A DNA stretch of 64,000 nt from Novipirellula caenicola (lineage in GTDB: Bacteria > Planctomycetota > Planctomycetia > Pirellulales > Pirellulaceae): contig NZ_BAABRO010000022.1 of NCBI RefSeq assembly GCF_039545035.1, positions 1 to 64,000 of the forward strand, read 5' to 3'. Made by a program: the position numbers and the translations under genes. The notes below the pieces were generated by a model, which worked only from the letters and a program-made list of their open reading frames with translations, was not told the DNA's origin and did no database searches. Shown here in pieces: positions 52,891 to 61,248 of the stretch (position 1 is its first letter; each line of letters begins with the position of its first letter).

Positions 52891-53247
52891 ATGAACATGA
52901 AGGAACTGACAACACACTATCGAACATCGTCCGGTATCCCGATGGCGATGACGTCGTTGGTATTGAGCGGTTTGCTTTGCTGCGGAGTGGGGTGCTCACG
53001 ATCGCCGAGCGAACATCAAGCCGACGCGGTTCGCAGCGAAGCGGATCGTAAGGCCGAAATGACGCGAACCGCGGTCGAGATGCTTGCCGAAGAAACTCGG
53101 CAACGCGATGACCGGCCGCAAGCCGAACTCGAGCGAATCGCGGATCGCGTCGAGGTCGAAGGCGAAGCATTGGCCGACCAGGTCGAGGCCGAGGCCGAGG
53201 CGAAAGCAGATCAGATCGAATCATCCGATGACGACCGCGGAAATTAG
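52891..53247 (+). CDS. Small exported Glu/Ala-rich coiled-coil protein
   Basis: A 118-residue protein from the ATG of MNMKELTTHY. A hydrophobic signal (about 17-34) ends in a cysteine-rich patch (LLCCGVGCSRS); Cys35 could carry lipid but the lipobox is weak. Residues about 50-112 are a charged coiled coil with repeats of E-A-x-A-D-Q. No family is recognised. It sits ahead of the sigma factor-kinase pair. Confidence 0.6.
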   Translation: MNMKELTTHYRTSSGIPMAMTSLVLSGLLCCGVGCSRSPSEHQADAVRSEADRKAEMTRTAVEMLAEETRQRDDRPQAELERIADRVEVEGEALADQVEAEAEAKADQIESSDDDRGN

Positions 53248-53420
53248 TCGCTTCGATTACGGTGGAACGTCACATCTGAGAACGAACATCCGTGCTGATT
53301 AATCCAGCCCGGGCGGTTCCTGTTTACCCCGGCATGGCGTCCCGATTTCGTAGCTTGGGACGCGTGGAGCGATCAAACCCACGTTCCCATAGTACCCCCA
53401 TTCGGTCTATCATTGATGGT

Positions 53421-54044
53421 ATGGACGAATCTGGAAGTGAATTTCTCGAGCTTCTCGAACGAGTCCGCATCGGTGACGAGGCGGCAACCGAGACGTTGTG
53501 GAACGACTATTACCAAAGTTTGGTGCGATTGGCGGCCAAACGGATGCCCCCCAATTTGCGTAGAACCGCAGACGAAGAGGACATTGCGATTGCGGCGTTC
53601 CAGAGCTTCATTGCAGGGGTTCGCCGAGATCAATTTCCGGATCTGCACGCCCCCGAGAACCTTTGGGGCCTGCTAATCACGCTCACCTCACGCAAGGTCA
53701 ACGCCCATTTACGGCACCACACCCGGCAAAAACGCGGGGGAGGCAACATCCGTGGCGAATCGGTTTTTATCGATCCGAACGAGCAAGGCCGAGAGGTGGG
53801 CATCGGAAATGTCCCCAGCGACGATTCATCGCCCGATGTGCGGGCCGAACTTGCCGAAGCATGTGAAACGTTGCTGGAACATCTGGGCGATGAACAACTT
53901 CGCCAAATCGCCGTAATGCGGATGGACGGTTTTCTCGTTGACGAGATCGCAGAACGGCTTGAGCTCAGTAAACGCGCGGTTGAACGACGTTTACAGCTAA
54001 TTCGGCGGATGTGGACCGAAGCCAAAGCGGACGAACCGGGTTAA
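53421..54044 (+). CDS. Planctomycete ECF sigma factor (kinase-linked)
   Basis: A 207-residue protein from the ATG of MDESGSEFLELL; the upstream in-frame extension to 53292 has no homology. Region 2 is in LWNDYYQSLVRLAAKRMPPN and the RRTADEEDIAIAAFQSF segment. Region 4 is in QIAVMRMDGFLVDEIAERLE with helix-turn-helix SKRAVERRLQLIRRMW. This type occurs next to Hanks-type kinases in planctomycetes, and a kinase gene follows on the same strand 262 bp later. Regulation by that kinase is the family expectation, not shown here. Confidence 0.9.
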   Translation: MDESGSEFLELLERVRIGDEAATETLWNDYYQSLVRLAAKRMPPNLRRTADEEDIAIAAFQSFIAGVRRDQFPDLHAPENLWGLLITLTSRKVNAHLRHHTRQKRGGGNIRGESVFIDPNEQGREVGIGNVPSDDSSPDVRAELAEACETLLEHLGDEQLRQIAVMRMDGFLVDEIAERLELSKRAVERRLQLIRRMWTEAKADEPG

Positions 54045-54306
54045 AGAACATGTGTGCTAAAAGTACCGTGTGGGTTTGCCGACCGGGCTGCCACGAAGTG
54101 ACACGTTGATTCCTTGGCTATCGGACGCACTAAGGGCGTTTGGTGTTCCCGTGTGCGTCGATTTTGTTTGTTTCGAAGACGCAGTCGGACGCTGGCCGAT
54201 CGTCGGTAGCGGCCTGCGAGAGCCGGTCGGTTTAGGACAGTGGGCTGTTCAGTGAATGCAATGCAGAATGGAAGCTGCCAACGCTCGTGTGATGCTGGAG
54301 TAAAAA

Positions 54307-57012
54307 ATGATGGATCTGAATGATTTGACTGCAACCGAACTGGCCCGACTCGACGCGATCTGTCTCGACTACGAAAAGGCTCTGCGAAACGGCAACGCCC
54401 CCTCGATCGAGAGCGTGATTGAAGCGCAAGCGGGAAAACATGCTGAAATTTTGCGGAACGAATTGATCGCGATTCGTGACGAAATATCCAAGTCTGATTC
54501 AACCGACCCGGCTCGGTCCACGTTTGCCTTTACCACGCACGCACTGCCGCTTGCGGGGGGGACGTCTGAATCAATTGGCCACAAAATAGGTCCTTACTTG
54601 ATTAGCCGCATCCTCGGCCAAGGCGGGATGGGGATCGTCTACGAAGCGATCGACACGCGGCTGGATCGTAAGGTCGCCATCAAAATGCTGGCTGCCGGCA
54701 ATTCGATTCGGGACCAAGAAAAACGGGCGTCGCTCTGTGAACGCTTTGAACGCGAGGCGCGTGCGGTCGCCGCATTGAGCCACCCCAACATTGTCGAACT
54801 GTTTGACGTGGGGGTGAACGATGCGAATCCGTTTGCCGTGATGGAACTGCTCGAAGGCGAGACGTTGGACCAATATTTGGCCAAAACGCCTTGCAACGCA
54901 GCGACCGTCCGTCACATCGGGGCTCAGATCGCAGACGCGTTGGCAGTCGCTCACCGTGCCGGCGTGGTCCATCGCGATTTGAAGCCGCAAAACATCATGG
55001 TCATGCAGAGTGGTTCAGCGGAATCAAAACGGCCGGAGCGAACCTCGTCGAAAAACGGGGCGATCGCGCGGCCGATCGCCGTCAAGCTTTTCGACTTTGG
55101 ATTGTCGCGTTCCGAACGTGGGTTGTTCGACGGCGATCCCGGTGGACGCACAAGCGAAGGGGTCGTCATGGGGACGCCCGGCTACATGGCTCCGGAACAG
55201 GCCCGGGGTGAAACGGCGGGACCCGCCGCGGACATCTTCGCACTGGGATGTTTGTTGTTCGAAGCGTTCTACCACAAGCGTGCGTTTGACGGCGCAACCG
55301 CCAGCGCTCGGTTTGCTTCGACGCTCGAGTCGACGCCCGAAACCGATCCGCTTCGTCGACGCACCGACGTCGAGCTGGCCGATTTGATTAACGAATGTTT
55401 GAACAAAGAGGTTTCCAAACGTCCCGCATCGGCGGACGACATCGCGTTGCGACTGCGTCGCCGCGGAGCGGCGGTCGATCCAATCGAACAACAGCTCGAA
55501 CATGGTTACGGCGCCGGTGTGTTCGTGCGTCGCCGCTTCTTTGAACTTGTCACGGGCGGTGCACTGGGAGGCATTCTCGGCGGCTTGGCTGTGCAGTACC
55601 GAACCGAATCGCTCCGTGATATCGATAGTTTGGCGGTTTTGTCCTTCACCAGCATGCAAGGCGAACCCACTCGGCTCGCGTCCTTAGCCGCGGGGCAACC
55701 GCTCGGCGATCAAACGATCGAAGGCGGCGACGAGATAGCCATGCTGTTGGTCAATGAACTCAGCCGACTCAAAGACGTCAACGTGACTCCGTTTCGTCCT
55801 TTTGTCGCGCACAACCGCGATGAGATCCAGGCGATTGGTCGCGAGCTTGAGGTCGATGCACTCGTGACCGGAAACCTTAAAACGATTCTTCGCGGCGAAA
55901 AACTGCTCGAGGAAATCAACTTGCAAATCGTTTCGACGCGAACTGGAAATCAATTGTGGGGGGCATCGTTTGTGTCCGAACCCGGAGCAAGTCTGCTAGA
56001 AAAATCTCAGCTTGCATCCGATTTGGCGGCTGCGGTCGGTCGCTCGCTGACCACGTCCGGTGGTAACGAATCGCCACTCAACCAAGGATCGTTTAGCTGT
56101 TTAGTAGATGGCGTTGGGCGTGCGGATCCAGACAGCCCCGAAGGATTGCGAAAAGCATTGTCGTGTTTCCGGTCGGCACACCGGCAAGACAAAAGCTGGG
56201 CAGCACCGCTGGGCGGCATCGCGTTGACCTCGATCACGTTGGCCGCGCAGAGCCCGACGGAGGAATCGATCGCATTGATCCAAGCTGCGCGTGAATCGGC
56301 CGAGGAAGCATTGAAGCTCGATCCCAATTTGGCGAGTGCGCGTTTGGCCGACGCGATGTTGCTTTGGCAAACCCTGTATCGGTACGACGAGGCCGCACGA
56401 ATCCTAAACCAATTGCTTTTAGTGGAGCAAAATTTTTGGCAGGTCTATCGCCAACTTGGACTGCTCGAATTAACGCGAGGCAACCAAGCCGAGGCGCTGC
56501 GTCTGCTTCGTGAGGCGACGCAGCTCAATCCGTTGTCGGTCATCGCCAAAGTGGGGCTCGCTCGGGCGCATTGGAGTTTTGGCAATATCGAGCGTGCGAT
56601 CGCGGATGCGAAACGGCTACGCAATTCCCATCCGGACAATCGGCTCGCTCGCGGCCTGCTGATCGATCTGTATGAACACAGCGGCGACTTTGACGCGGCC
56701 GCTGCGGAACATGTTGGCGTCGATTTCGGCACCAAGTTGACAGCGGAAACCTACTATGGCATCCGCCAAACGGTTGACCTCGCCGAGTATCCGTACGGGC
56801 CATTTGGCACGCTGTTGAACCAAGCGATCTTAGATTCGCGGATCAGCGGCGGGATTGACGATGTCGAACTGGGGACGCTCGCCGATTCAACGCCGCCGAT
56901 GTTGCCGCTGCTGTTAGCGGGCCATCCCAGCTTTGCCTCGGCAAGACGGTTGCCGAGGGCTGCTGAAATTCTGCCGCTGACCTATTCGCCCTTCTCGTCG
57001 GCAAATGAATAG
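54307..57012 (+). CDS. Hanks-type Ser/Thr protein kinase with TPR region
   Basis: A 901-residue membrane kinase. An N-terminal acidic module (about 1-92) precedes the kinase domain (about 96-390): glycine loop GQGGMGIVY (104-112), Lys126 in VAIK, HRDLKPQN (222-229), DFG (263-265) and GTPGYMAPEQ (289-298). A basic insert of about 18 residues sits between the catalytic loop and DFG. A hydrophobic segment (about 410-432) anchors it. The extracytoplasmic part has an adenylate-cyclase-associated-like domain (about 435-590) and TPRs (about 660-830, e.g. ARILNQLLLVEQNFWQVYRQ). Its last 31 bp overlap the convergent gene. Confidence 0.95.
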   Translation: MMDLNDLTATELARLDAICLDYEKALRNGNAPSIESVIEAQAGKHAEILRNELIAIRDEISKSDSTDPARSTFAFTTHALPLAGGTSESIGHKIGPYLISRILGQGGMGIVYEAIDTRLDRKVAIKMLAAGNSIRDQEKRASLCERFEREARAVAALSHPNIVELFDVGVNDANPFAVMELLEGETLDQYLAKTPCNAATVRHIGAQIADALAVAHRAGVVHRDLKPQNIMVMQSGSAESKRPERTSSKNGAIARPIAVKLFDFGLSRSERGLFDGDPGGRTSEGVVMGTPGYMAPEQARGETAGPAADIFALGCLLFEAFYHKRAFDGATASARFASTLESTPETDPLRRRTDVELADLINECLNKEVSKRPASADDIALRLRRRGAAVDPIEQQLEHGYGAGVFVRRRFFELVTGGALGGILGGLAVQYRTESLRDIDSLAVLSFTSMQGEPTRLASLAAGQPLGDQTIEGGDEIAMLLVNELSRLKDVNVTPFRPFVAHNRDEIQAIGRELEVDALVTGNLKTILRGEKLLEEINLQIVSTRTGNQLWGASFVSEPGASLLEKSQLASDLAAAVGRSLTTSGGNESPLNQGSFSCLVDGVGRADPDSPEGLRKALSCFRSAHRQDKSWAAPLGGIALTSITLAAQSPTEESIALIQAARESAEEALKLDPNLASARLADAMLLWQTLYRYDEAARILNQLLLVEQNFWQVYRQLGLLELTRGNQAEALRLLREATQLNPLSVIAKVGLARAHWSFGNIERAIADAKRLRNSHPDNRLARGLLIDLYEHSGDFDAAAAEHVGVDFGTKLTAETYYGIRQTVDLAEYPYGPFGTLLNQAILDSRISGGIDDVELGTLADSTPPMLPLLLAGHPSFASARRLPRAAEILPLTYSPFSSANE

Positions 57013-59045
57013 ATTCGGTACGGCTGCAAGTCGTCCACTTCGCTGGAAACATCCAGCTTGCCGTTGTCCTTGAAGATCAGCACACTGCCGGGCTCTTTCA
57101 AATCGTCGCTCGTGACGATTGAAAGCGGATTCCCACCGTCGATTGCGATGACCGTCGAGCGATTGCTGATTTTCGCGTCAGGAAGCTTTTTGATTTCCAA
57201 TGTCAATGGATCAATCACGTCGGTCGATTCGGCCGTCTTGCTCAATACGGTGCCCTCGGTGGCATCGATTTGCATTGGGACGCGGGTTCGCAACGCGGCG
57301 TCAAATTTTGAAACCACCATCTTCGCGGTCGGCTCGTTTTTAGCATACGGGATGCTGCGGTTTCGGAAGTTCAGCGTTTTGGTCGAAGGTGGAACCACCG
57401 GACCAGCCAACACGGTGTTTTCGGTGGGCAGTGAAACCGGCTCACTTGGTTCGCTCCAAGGCGTCCAGCGTTCAAAATCTCGGAACTCGCTGATCGATCG
57501 ACGGGTTCCTTTCGCTCGTTCGGGGGCGTACTTCTTTTCGGCCTTGGCTTGGAGTTCGCTTACGCGTTCGTAGGCCTCAGGATGAAGCGTTTTCGCAGCA
57601 GGTTGTAGCAGCGGATTGTCAGGAAAGTTCGGGTCTTTGACCGAAACCCGGACACGATAAACGTATTTACGACCCGGTTTGGGCGAAGTGTCGTCAAAGG
57701 AGTAATCAAAGTCGAAAAAGCGGATCATTTTGTAGTTGGACGGATTCTCTTCGACACCGGCAAATCCATAGGGAGAAGTCATCTGATAACCGCTATCCAT
57801 CATCATCCCATCCTCTCGACCGGCCTCGTTCAAATTCACATCGGTGCGTTTGATGTCGATGCCGTCAAAAATTTTGCCTTTGCCAAGGATGTCTTCTGGA
57901 TTATCAACCTCGACCACAGGCTTGTTAAGCGTTTCAAGTTCCGCTTTGGTGAGCATCGGGATCATGGGATGCAAGGCAAACCCGGAATAATCTTCCATCA
58001 GCATCGGAGGAATCCACATCGTCAGCAAGTCGTCGCGGTAATCAACCGGAACCAACTCGGGTGCAGTGCCTGCCCACAACACGGCAGCGATCGTGGTGTG
58101 GAATTTTCGGTCCTTGCGATCGATCCAGTCGCTGTCGACCAATTGATCAACCGATTTGTCGGTGACGTCAGCCCGTTGAACCTGAAAATTCCAGTATTTG
58201 GGCGTGTCTCGATCTTCCGGACGATAGTTCGACGAATCGCTTAGCGATCGACTGAACGATTCGTAGATCGCTTTGTGCGGTAACGCCGCCGTTCCTGCGA
58301 TGAAGCGGGCGACCATGGGGACCGGCTTCATTTGGCCGCCAGTTCGGAAATCGGTCAACGTCGCCGGAACCGAATAGAGTGACTTTTTGTAATTTGGATC
58401 CAATCGGCGAACCGCGGCTCCTGCCATGCTGCCTTCGGTACCCATCATGCCAGACATTTCCATGCCCATCATTCCCGACATGTCTTCTTCCATGCCCATC
58501 ATTCCCGACATCTCGTCGTACATTCCTTCATCACTGCCCATGCCACGGCCGCGTCGTGAACTACGACGGGGACGCTCTTTCTTTTCTTCCACCACAATCG
58601 GATCGGCTGGCTCGAGCTCTGCCAATGAATACACGCCGTCTTTGGAACGGATGGCCATGGTGCCAATCACGCTGTTCATCTTCAACTTCAGCGGCGCAAA
58701 TAATTCGGGATCACGTCGCTTGAAGGATTCGTTTCGTGGAATCTCTTTCCACGTGCCCACCTGCGTGTAGCCGATCTTGATGTCGACTGGCTTGATCGTC
58801 CGTTTGGTCCGTTCGACGATGTCGATCGCCAAGGCTTCGCGTTCGGGGATGATCGCGTCGGTATGATCGTCGTCGACTTCATTTTTCACGCGAGTCGCGT
58901 CGTCCCGAAGCCGCGTCGGTTCCTGGGTGAACTCGGGCAATTGCGTCGCTTGGTAAACAAGGAATGCGGAGACAACGGCGAAAATCGCCAGAATGACTTT
59001 CTCGACATGCTTGATCGCCAATTCTTTGATTTTGTTTGAATCCAT
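56982..59045 (-). CDS. Bitopic protein with Met/Gly-rich repeat, pilus-platform operon gene 3
   Basis: A 687-residue protein. An N-terminal membrane helix (about 16-34, VILAIFAVVSAFLVYQ) is followed by a large extracytoplasmic part. A striking Met/Gly-rich patch at about 166-205 repeats DMSGMMGME. The C-terminal half (about 430-687) is beta-rich (YVYRVRVSVKDPNFPDNPLL, ESTDVIDPLTLEIKKLPDAK). I do not recognise a family. It is third in the minus-strand set after the GspL-like and PilO-like genes and shares the bitopic plan of T2SS/T4P platform parts such as GspC or PilP. The 3' end overlaps the kinase gene by 31 bp. Confidence 0.78.
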   Translation of the reverse strand: MDSNKIKELAIKHVEKVILAIFAVVSAFLVYQATQLPEFTQEPTRLRDDATRVKNEVDDDHTDAIIPEREALAIDIVERTKRTIKPVDIKIGYTQVGTWKEIPRNESFKRRDPELFAPLKLKMNSVIGTMAIRSKDGVYSLAELEPADPIVVEEKKERPRRSSRRGRGMGSDEGMYDEMSGMMGMEEDMSGMMGMEMSGMMGTEGSMAGAAVRRLDPNYKKSLYSVPATLTDFRTGGQMKPVPMVARFIAGTAALPHKAIYESFSRSLSDSSNYRPEDRDTPKYWNFQVQRADVTDKSVDQLVDSDWIDRKDRKFHTTIAAVLWAGTAPELVPVDYRDDLLTMWIPPMLMEDYSGFALHPMIPMLTKAELETLNKPVVEVDNPEDILGKGKIFDGIDIKRTDVNLNEAGREDGMMMDSGYQMTSPYGFAGVEENPSNYKMIRFFDFDYSFDDTSPKPGRKYVYRVRVSVKDPNFPDNPLLQPAAKTLHPEAYERVSELQAKAEKKYAPERAKGTRRSISEFRDFERWTPWSEPSEPVSLPTENTVLAGPVVPPSTKTLNFRNRSIPYAKNEPTAKMVVSKFDAALRTRVPMQIDATEGTVLSKTAESTDVIDPLTLEIKKLPDAKISNRSTVIAIDGGNPLSIVTSDDLKEPGSVLIFKDNGKLDVSSEVDDLQPYRIYSFADEKGE

Positions 59046-59411
59046 GTCATTTCCCCAAAAACAGCCGTGCCGATGGCGTGGTGAAAAGTGTAGTGCAGCC
59101 GGTCAATGCGATCGTCAAAGGACGTCGGCGATTGTCCTGCCAACGAATCCTGTACTCATTTAATATATCAGGGTCTGCCGCAGACCCCTACGTTTTTACA
59201 ACGCCAAAGGCCATTTTCCAGGCACGACGGCGTTGTTTTTTTCATCGAGCCCACTTTTGCAGGGGCAGTTCTTCGTTTGATGTCCGATTGGCCCCCCAGC
59301 TTCGGATTGGCCCAGCTTGAATTTGGCTCCGCTTTGGATTGGCCCGGGCTCTCGTTAGCTCGGGGCTCTCGTTAGCTCGGGCGGCAATCAAGCGAGGTCG
59401 CTGGGGACGTT
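59046..59411. other. Gap with short direct repeats
   Basis: A 366-bp gap between two minus-strand genes with no gene. Near its left-hand gene it is AT-rich. At 59346-59379 two 17-bp copies of GGGCTCTCGTTAGCTCG stand side by side, and ATTGGCCC occurs three times nearby. Confidence 0.6.
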
Positions 59412-61172
59412 CTATGCCGGTGGCGGTGCGGCGAGGTTGGTTGTCGCTGCCGCGTTGGGGTCCGCTGCCGGTGGCGGCACCGTGTCCGCCGGTGCCGGTG
59501 CGACCGGAGCCGGCGGTGTGGTGCCTGGCGCGGCCGGTTCTTCTGCAGATGGGGTCGTGCCCGGTGCCGGTGCCGGTGCGGCAGCCGGCGGGGTTGCCGG
59601 GGCGCCTGCAGGCGAAGGCAGATTCTCGGTCGAACTAGCAGGTTTGTCGCCCACCAATCCTTCGACCACGGTTTCCTGGTCGACCTGATCGACCCCCAAT
59701 TTGCTCTTGTCCGGAGGATTGTAAATCGAGATCAATCCATAGACCTCAACATCGATATCGTAAGGGTTCTCGGAGGTTCCCTGGTCCATCATCGGCGCTC
59801 CGCCGCCCATGCCGTCCATGCCCATGCCCATTCCCATGCCTTCGTCACCACCAAATCCGCCTCCGCTTGGGGCACCGAATCCTCCGCCGCCGTCCATGCC
59901 CATGTCCATTCCCATCCCCATGTCACCGCCATCACCCGCGCTGCTGGCGGTCGAGGCGCCGGCGGGCAGCAGACGTACTTGTTTGACTTCAATCATCAAT
60001 GCCGCGTTTCCGCAAGCGGCAATCAATTCCGGAACAGCACGTTGGTCCATTCGCACCGACATCATCACGGGAACGCGTTTGGCCACCGCCAAATTCACAT
60101 CCGCGGGTGAATCACTATCGAGTGCCGAACGAAGCGCCGCGCCGGTGATGGGCACATAATCGGTACCGACATAGCGATTGTCACCTGGGTCGGTGATCTC
60201 TCCCATGCCGCCCATTCCGTCCATACCCATGCCTCCCATGCCGTCCATCCCCATGCCCATGTCGCTTCCCATGCCATCCATGCCCATGCCGTCCATCCCC
60301 ATCCCGTCCATGCCCATGCCGGCACTTTGCGCGGAGACTTGCTTGATCGACCCAGGGTTCACATTGACCGAGCGGCCAATTTTGATGGTTTTGATTTCAC
60401 GGATCTTGGCTTCAAATGCTTCCTTGGCGTCGATATTGACCGTGTCGATGATTTTTAGCATCTGCTTCAAAATCCACACGTTTTCTTGCGAGTAATAAAC
60501 TTGCAACGTCGATGGACGTGTGCCACGCCATGGAAACAAATCGGTAAGCAGTTGTTGCTGGCTGCCTGCGCTCCATTGAACCAGCGGTTCGTTTTTGGTG
60601 CCCGAGACATTGATCCGCGGCTTCAACAGGTTGCGCATCCCGGAGGAATCATCGAGCGTCGGACTGAACGTCGGGTCAAACTGAGCATTCCACTCGGCGC
60701 GGGCAATCGTAGCGATCTCGGGCAAAATCAAACCGATGTAATAACGGTATCGATTCAACAACGTCGCTTCTTTTTCAAGATCCTCGGCCGGAAAAGGGAT
60801 ATACCGCTCAATCGGAATCAAATCCTTGAACTCGTCAACAAAGTCTTGCTGCAACTCTTGCGGCCAAGTCAACAGACCTCGCTGGCGAGCGTACATTTCG
60901 GTCCAAGCTTGAAGCACTTCGTCTTCGCGTTTCTCGATCAACGCCTGCATCTTTTCGTGCGACTTGGCGTTGGGATGAGTATCGATCTCGCCTTGCAAAC
61001 TGGTGACCGATGCAAACGAACTTTTGATCTTGGACTGCTGGGAATCCATTTCCGCCTGCAGACTTGACGTCGACAAATACCACACCGCGATCGATGTGAT
61101 CGTGACGAAACCGACTCCGATCCAGAATCCGTATCGCATCACGACGGCAAGTTGTTCTTTTAGTTGTCCCAT
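59412..61172 (-). CDS. PilO/GspM-like bitopic protein with Met/Gly repeats
   Basis: A 586-residue protein. The N-terminus has a membrane helix (about 13-33, YGFWIGVGFVTITSIAVWYL), followed by a coiled coil (about 34-110), the plan of PilO/GspM. Two Met/Gly/Asp-rich tracts (about 283-325, with GMDGMGMDGMG repeats, and about 412-458) flank a folded segment with VAKRVPVMMSVRMDQRAVPE. The C-terminus is Pro/Ala-rich (about 510-586). At about 590 residues it is far longer than PilO (about 210). It lies 76 bp after the GspL-like gene. Confidence 0.78.
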   Translation of the reverse strand: MGQLKEQLAVVMRYGFWIGVGFVTITSIAVWYLSTSSLQAEMDSQQSKIKSSFASVTSLQGEIDTHPNAKSHEKMQALIEKREDEVLQAWTEMYARQRGLLTWPQELQQDFVDEFKDLIPIERYIPFPAEDLEKEATLLNRYRYYIGLILPEIATIARAEWNAQFDPTFSPTLDDSSGMRNLLKPRINVSGTKNEPLVQWSAGSQQQLLTDLFPWRGTRPSTLQVYYSQENVWILKQMLKIIDTVNIDAKEAFEAKIREIKTIKIGRSVNVNPGSIKQVSAQSAGMGMDGMGMDGMGMDGMGSDMGMGMDGMGGMGMDGMGGMGEITDPGDNRYVGTDYVPITGAALRSALDSDSPADVNLAVAKRVPVMMSVRMDQRAVPELIAACGNAALMIEVKQVRLLPAGASTASSAGDGGDMGMGMDMGMDGGGGFGAPSGGGFGGDEGMGMGMGMDGMGGGAPMMDQGTSENPYDIDVEVYGLISIYNPPDKSKLGVDQVDQETVVEGLVGDKPASSTENLPSPAGAPATPPAAAPAPAPGTTPSAEEPAAPGTTPPAPVAPAPADTVPPPAADPNAAATTNLAAPPPA

Positions 61173-61248
61173 GAGAAACTCTAACGTTTTGTTTTCGGAA
61201 CGGTGGTTGATTTAGTGGTATCGCCACTTGGGCGAATGGATGACAGGA

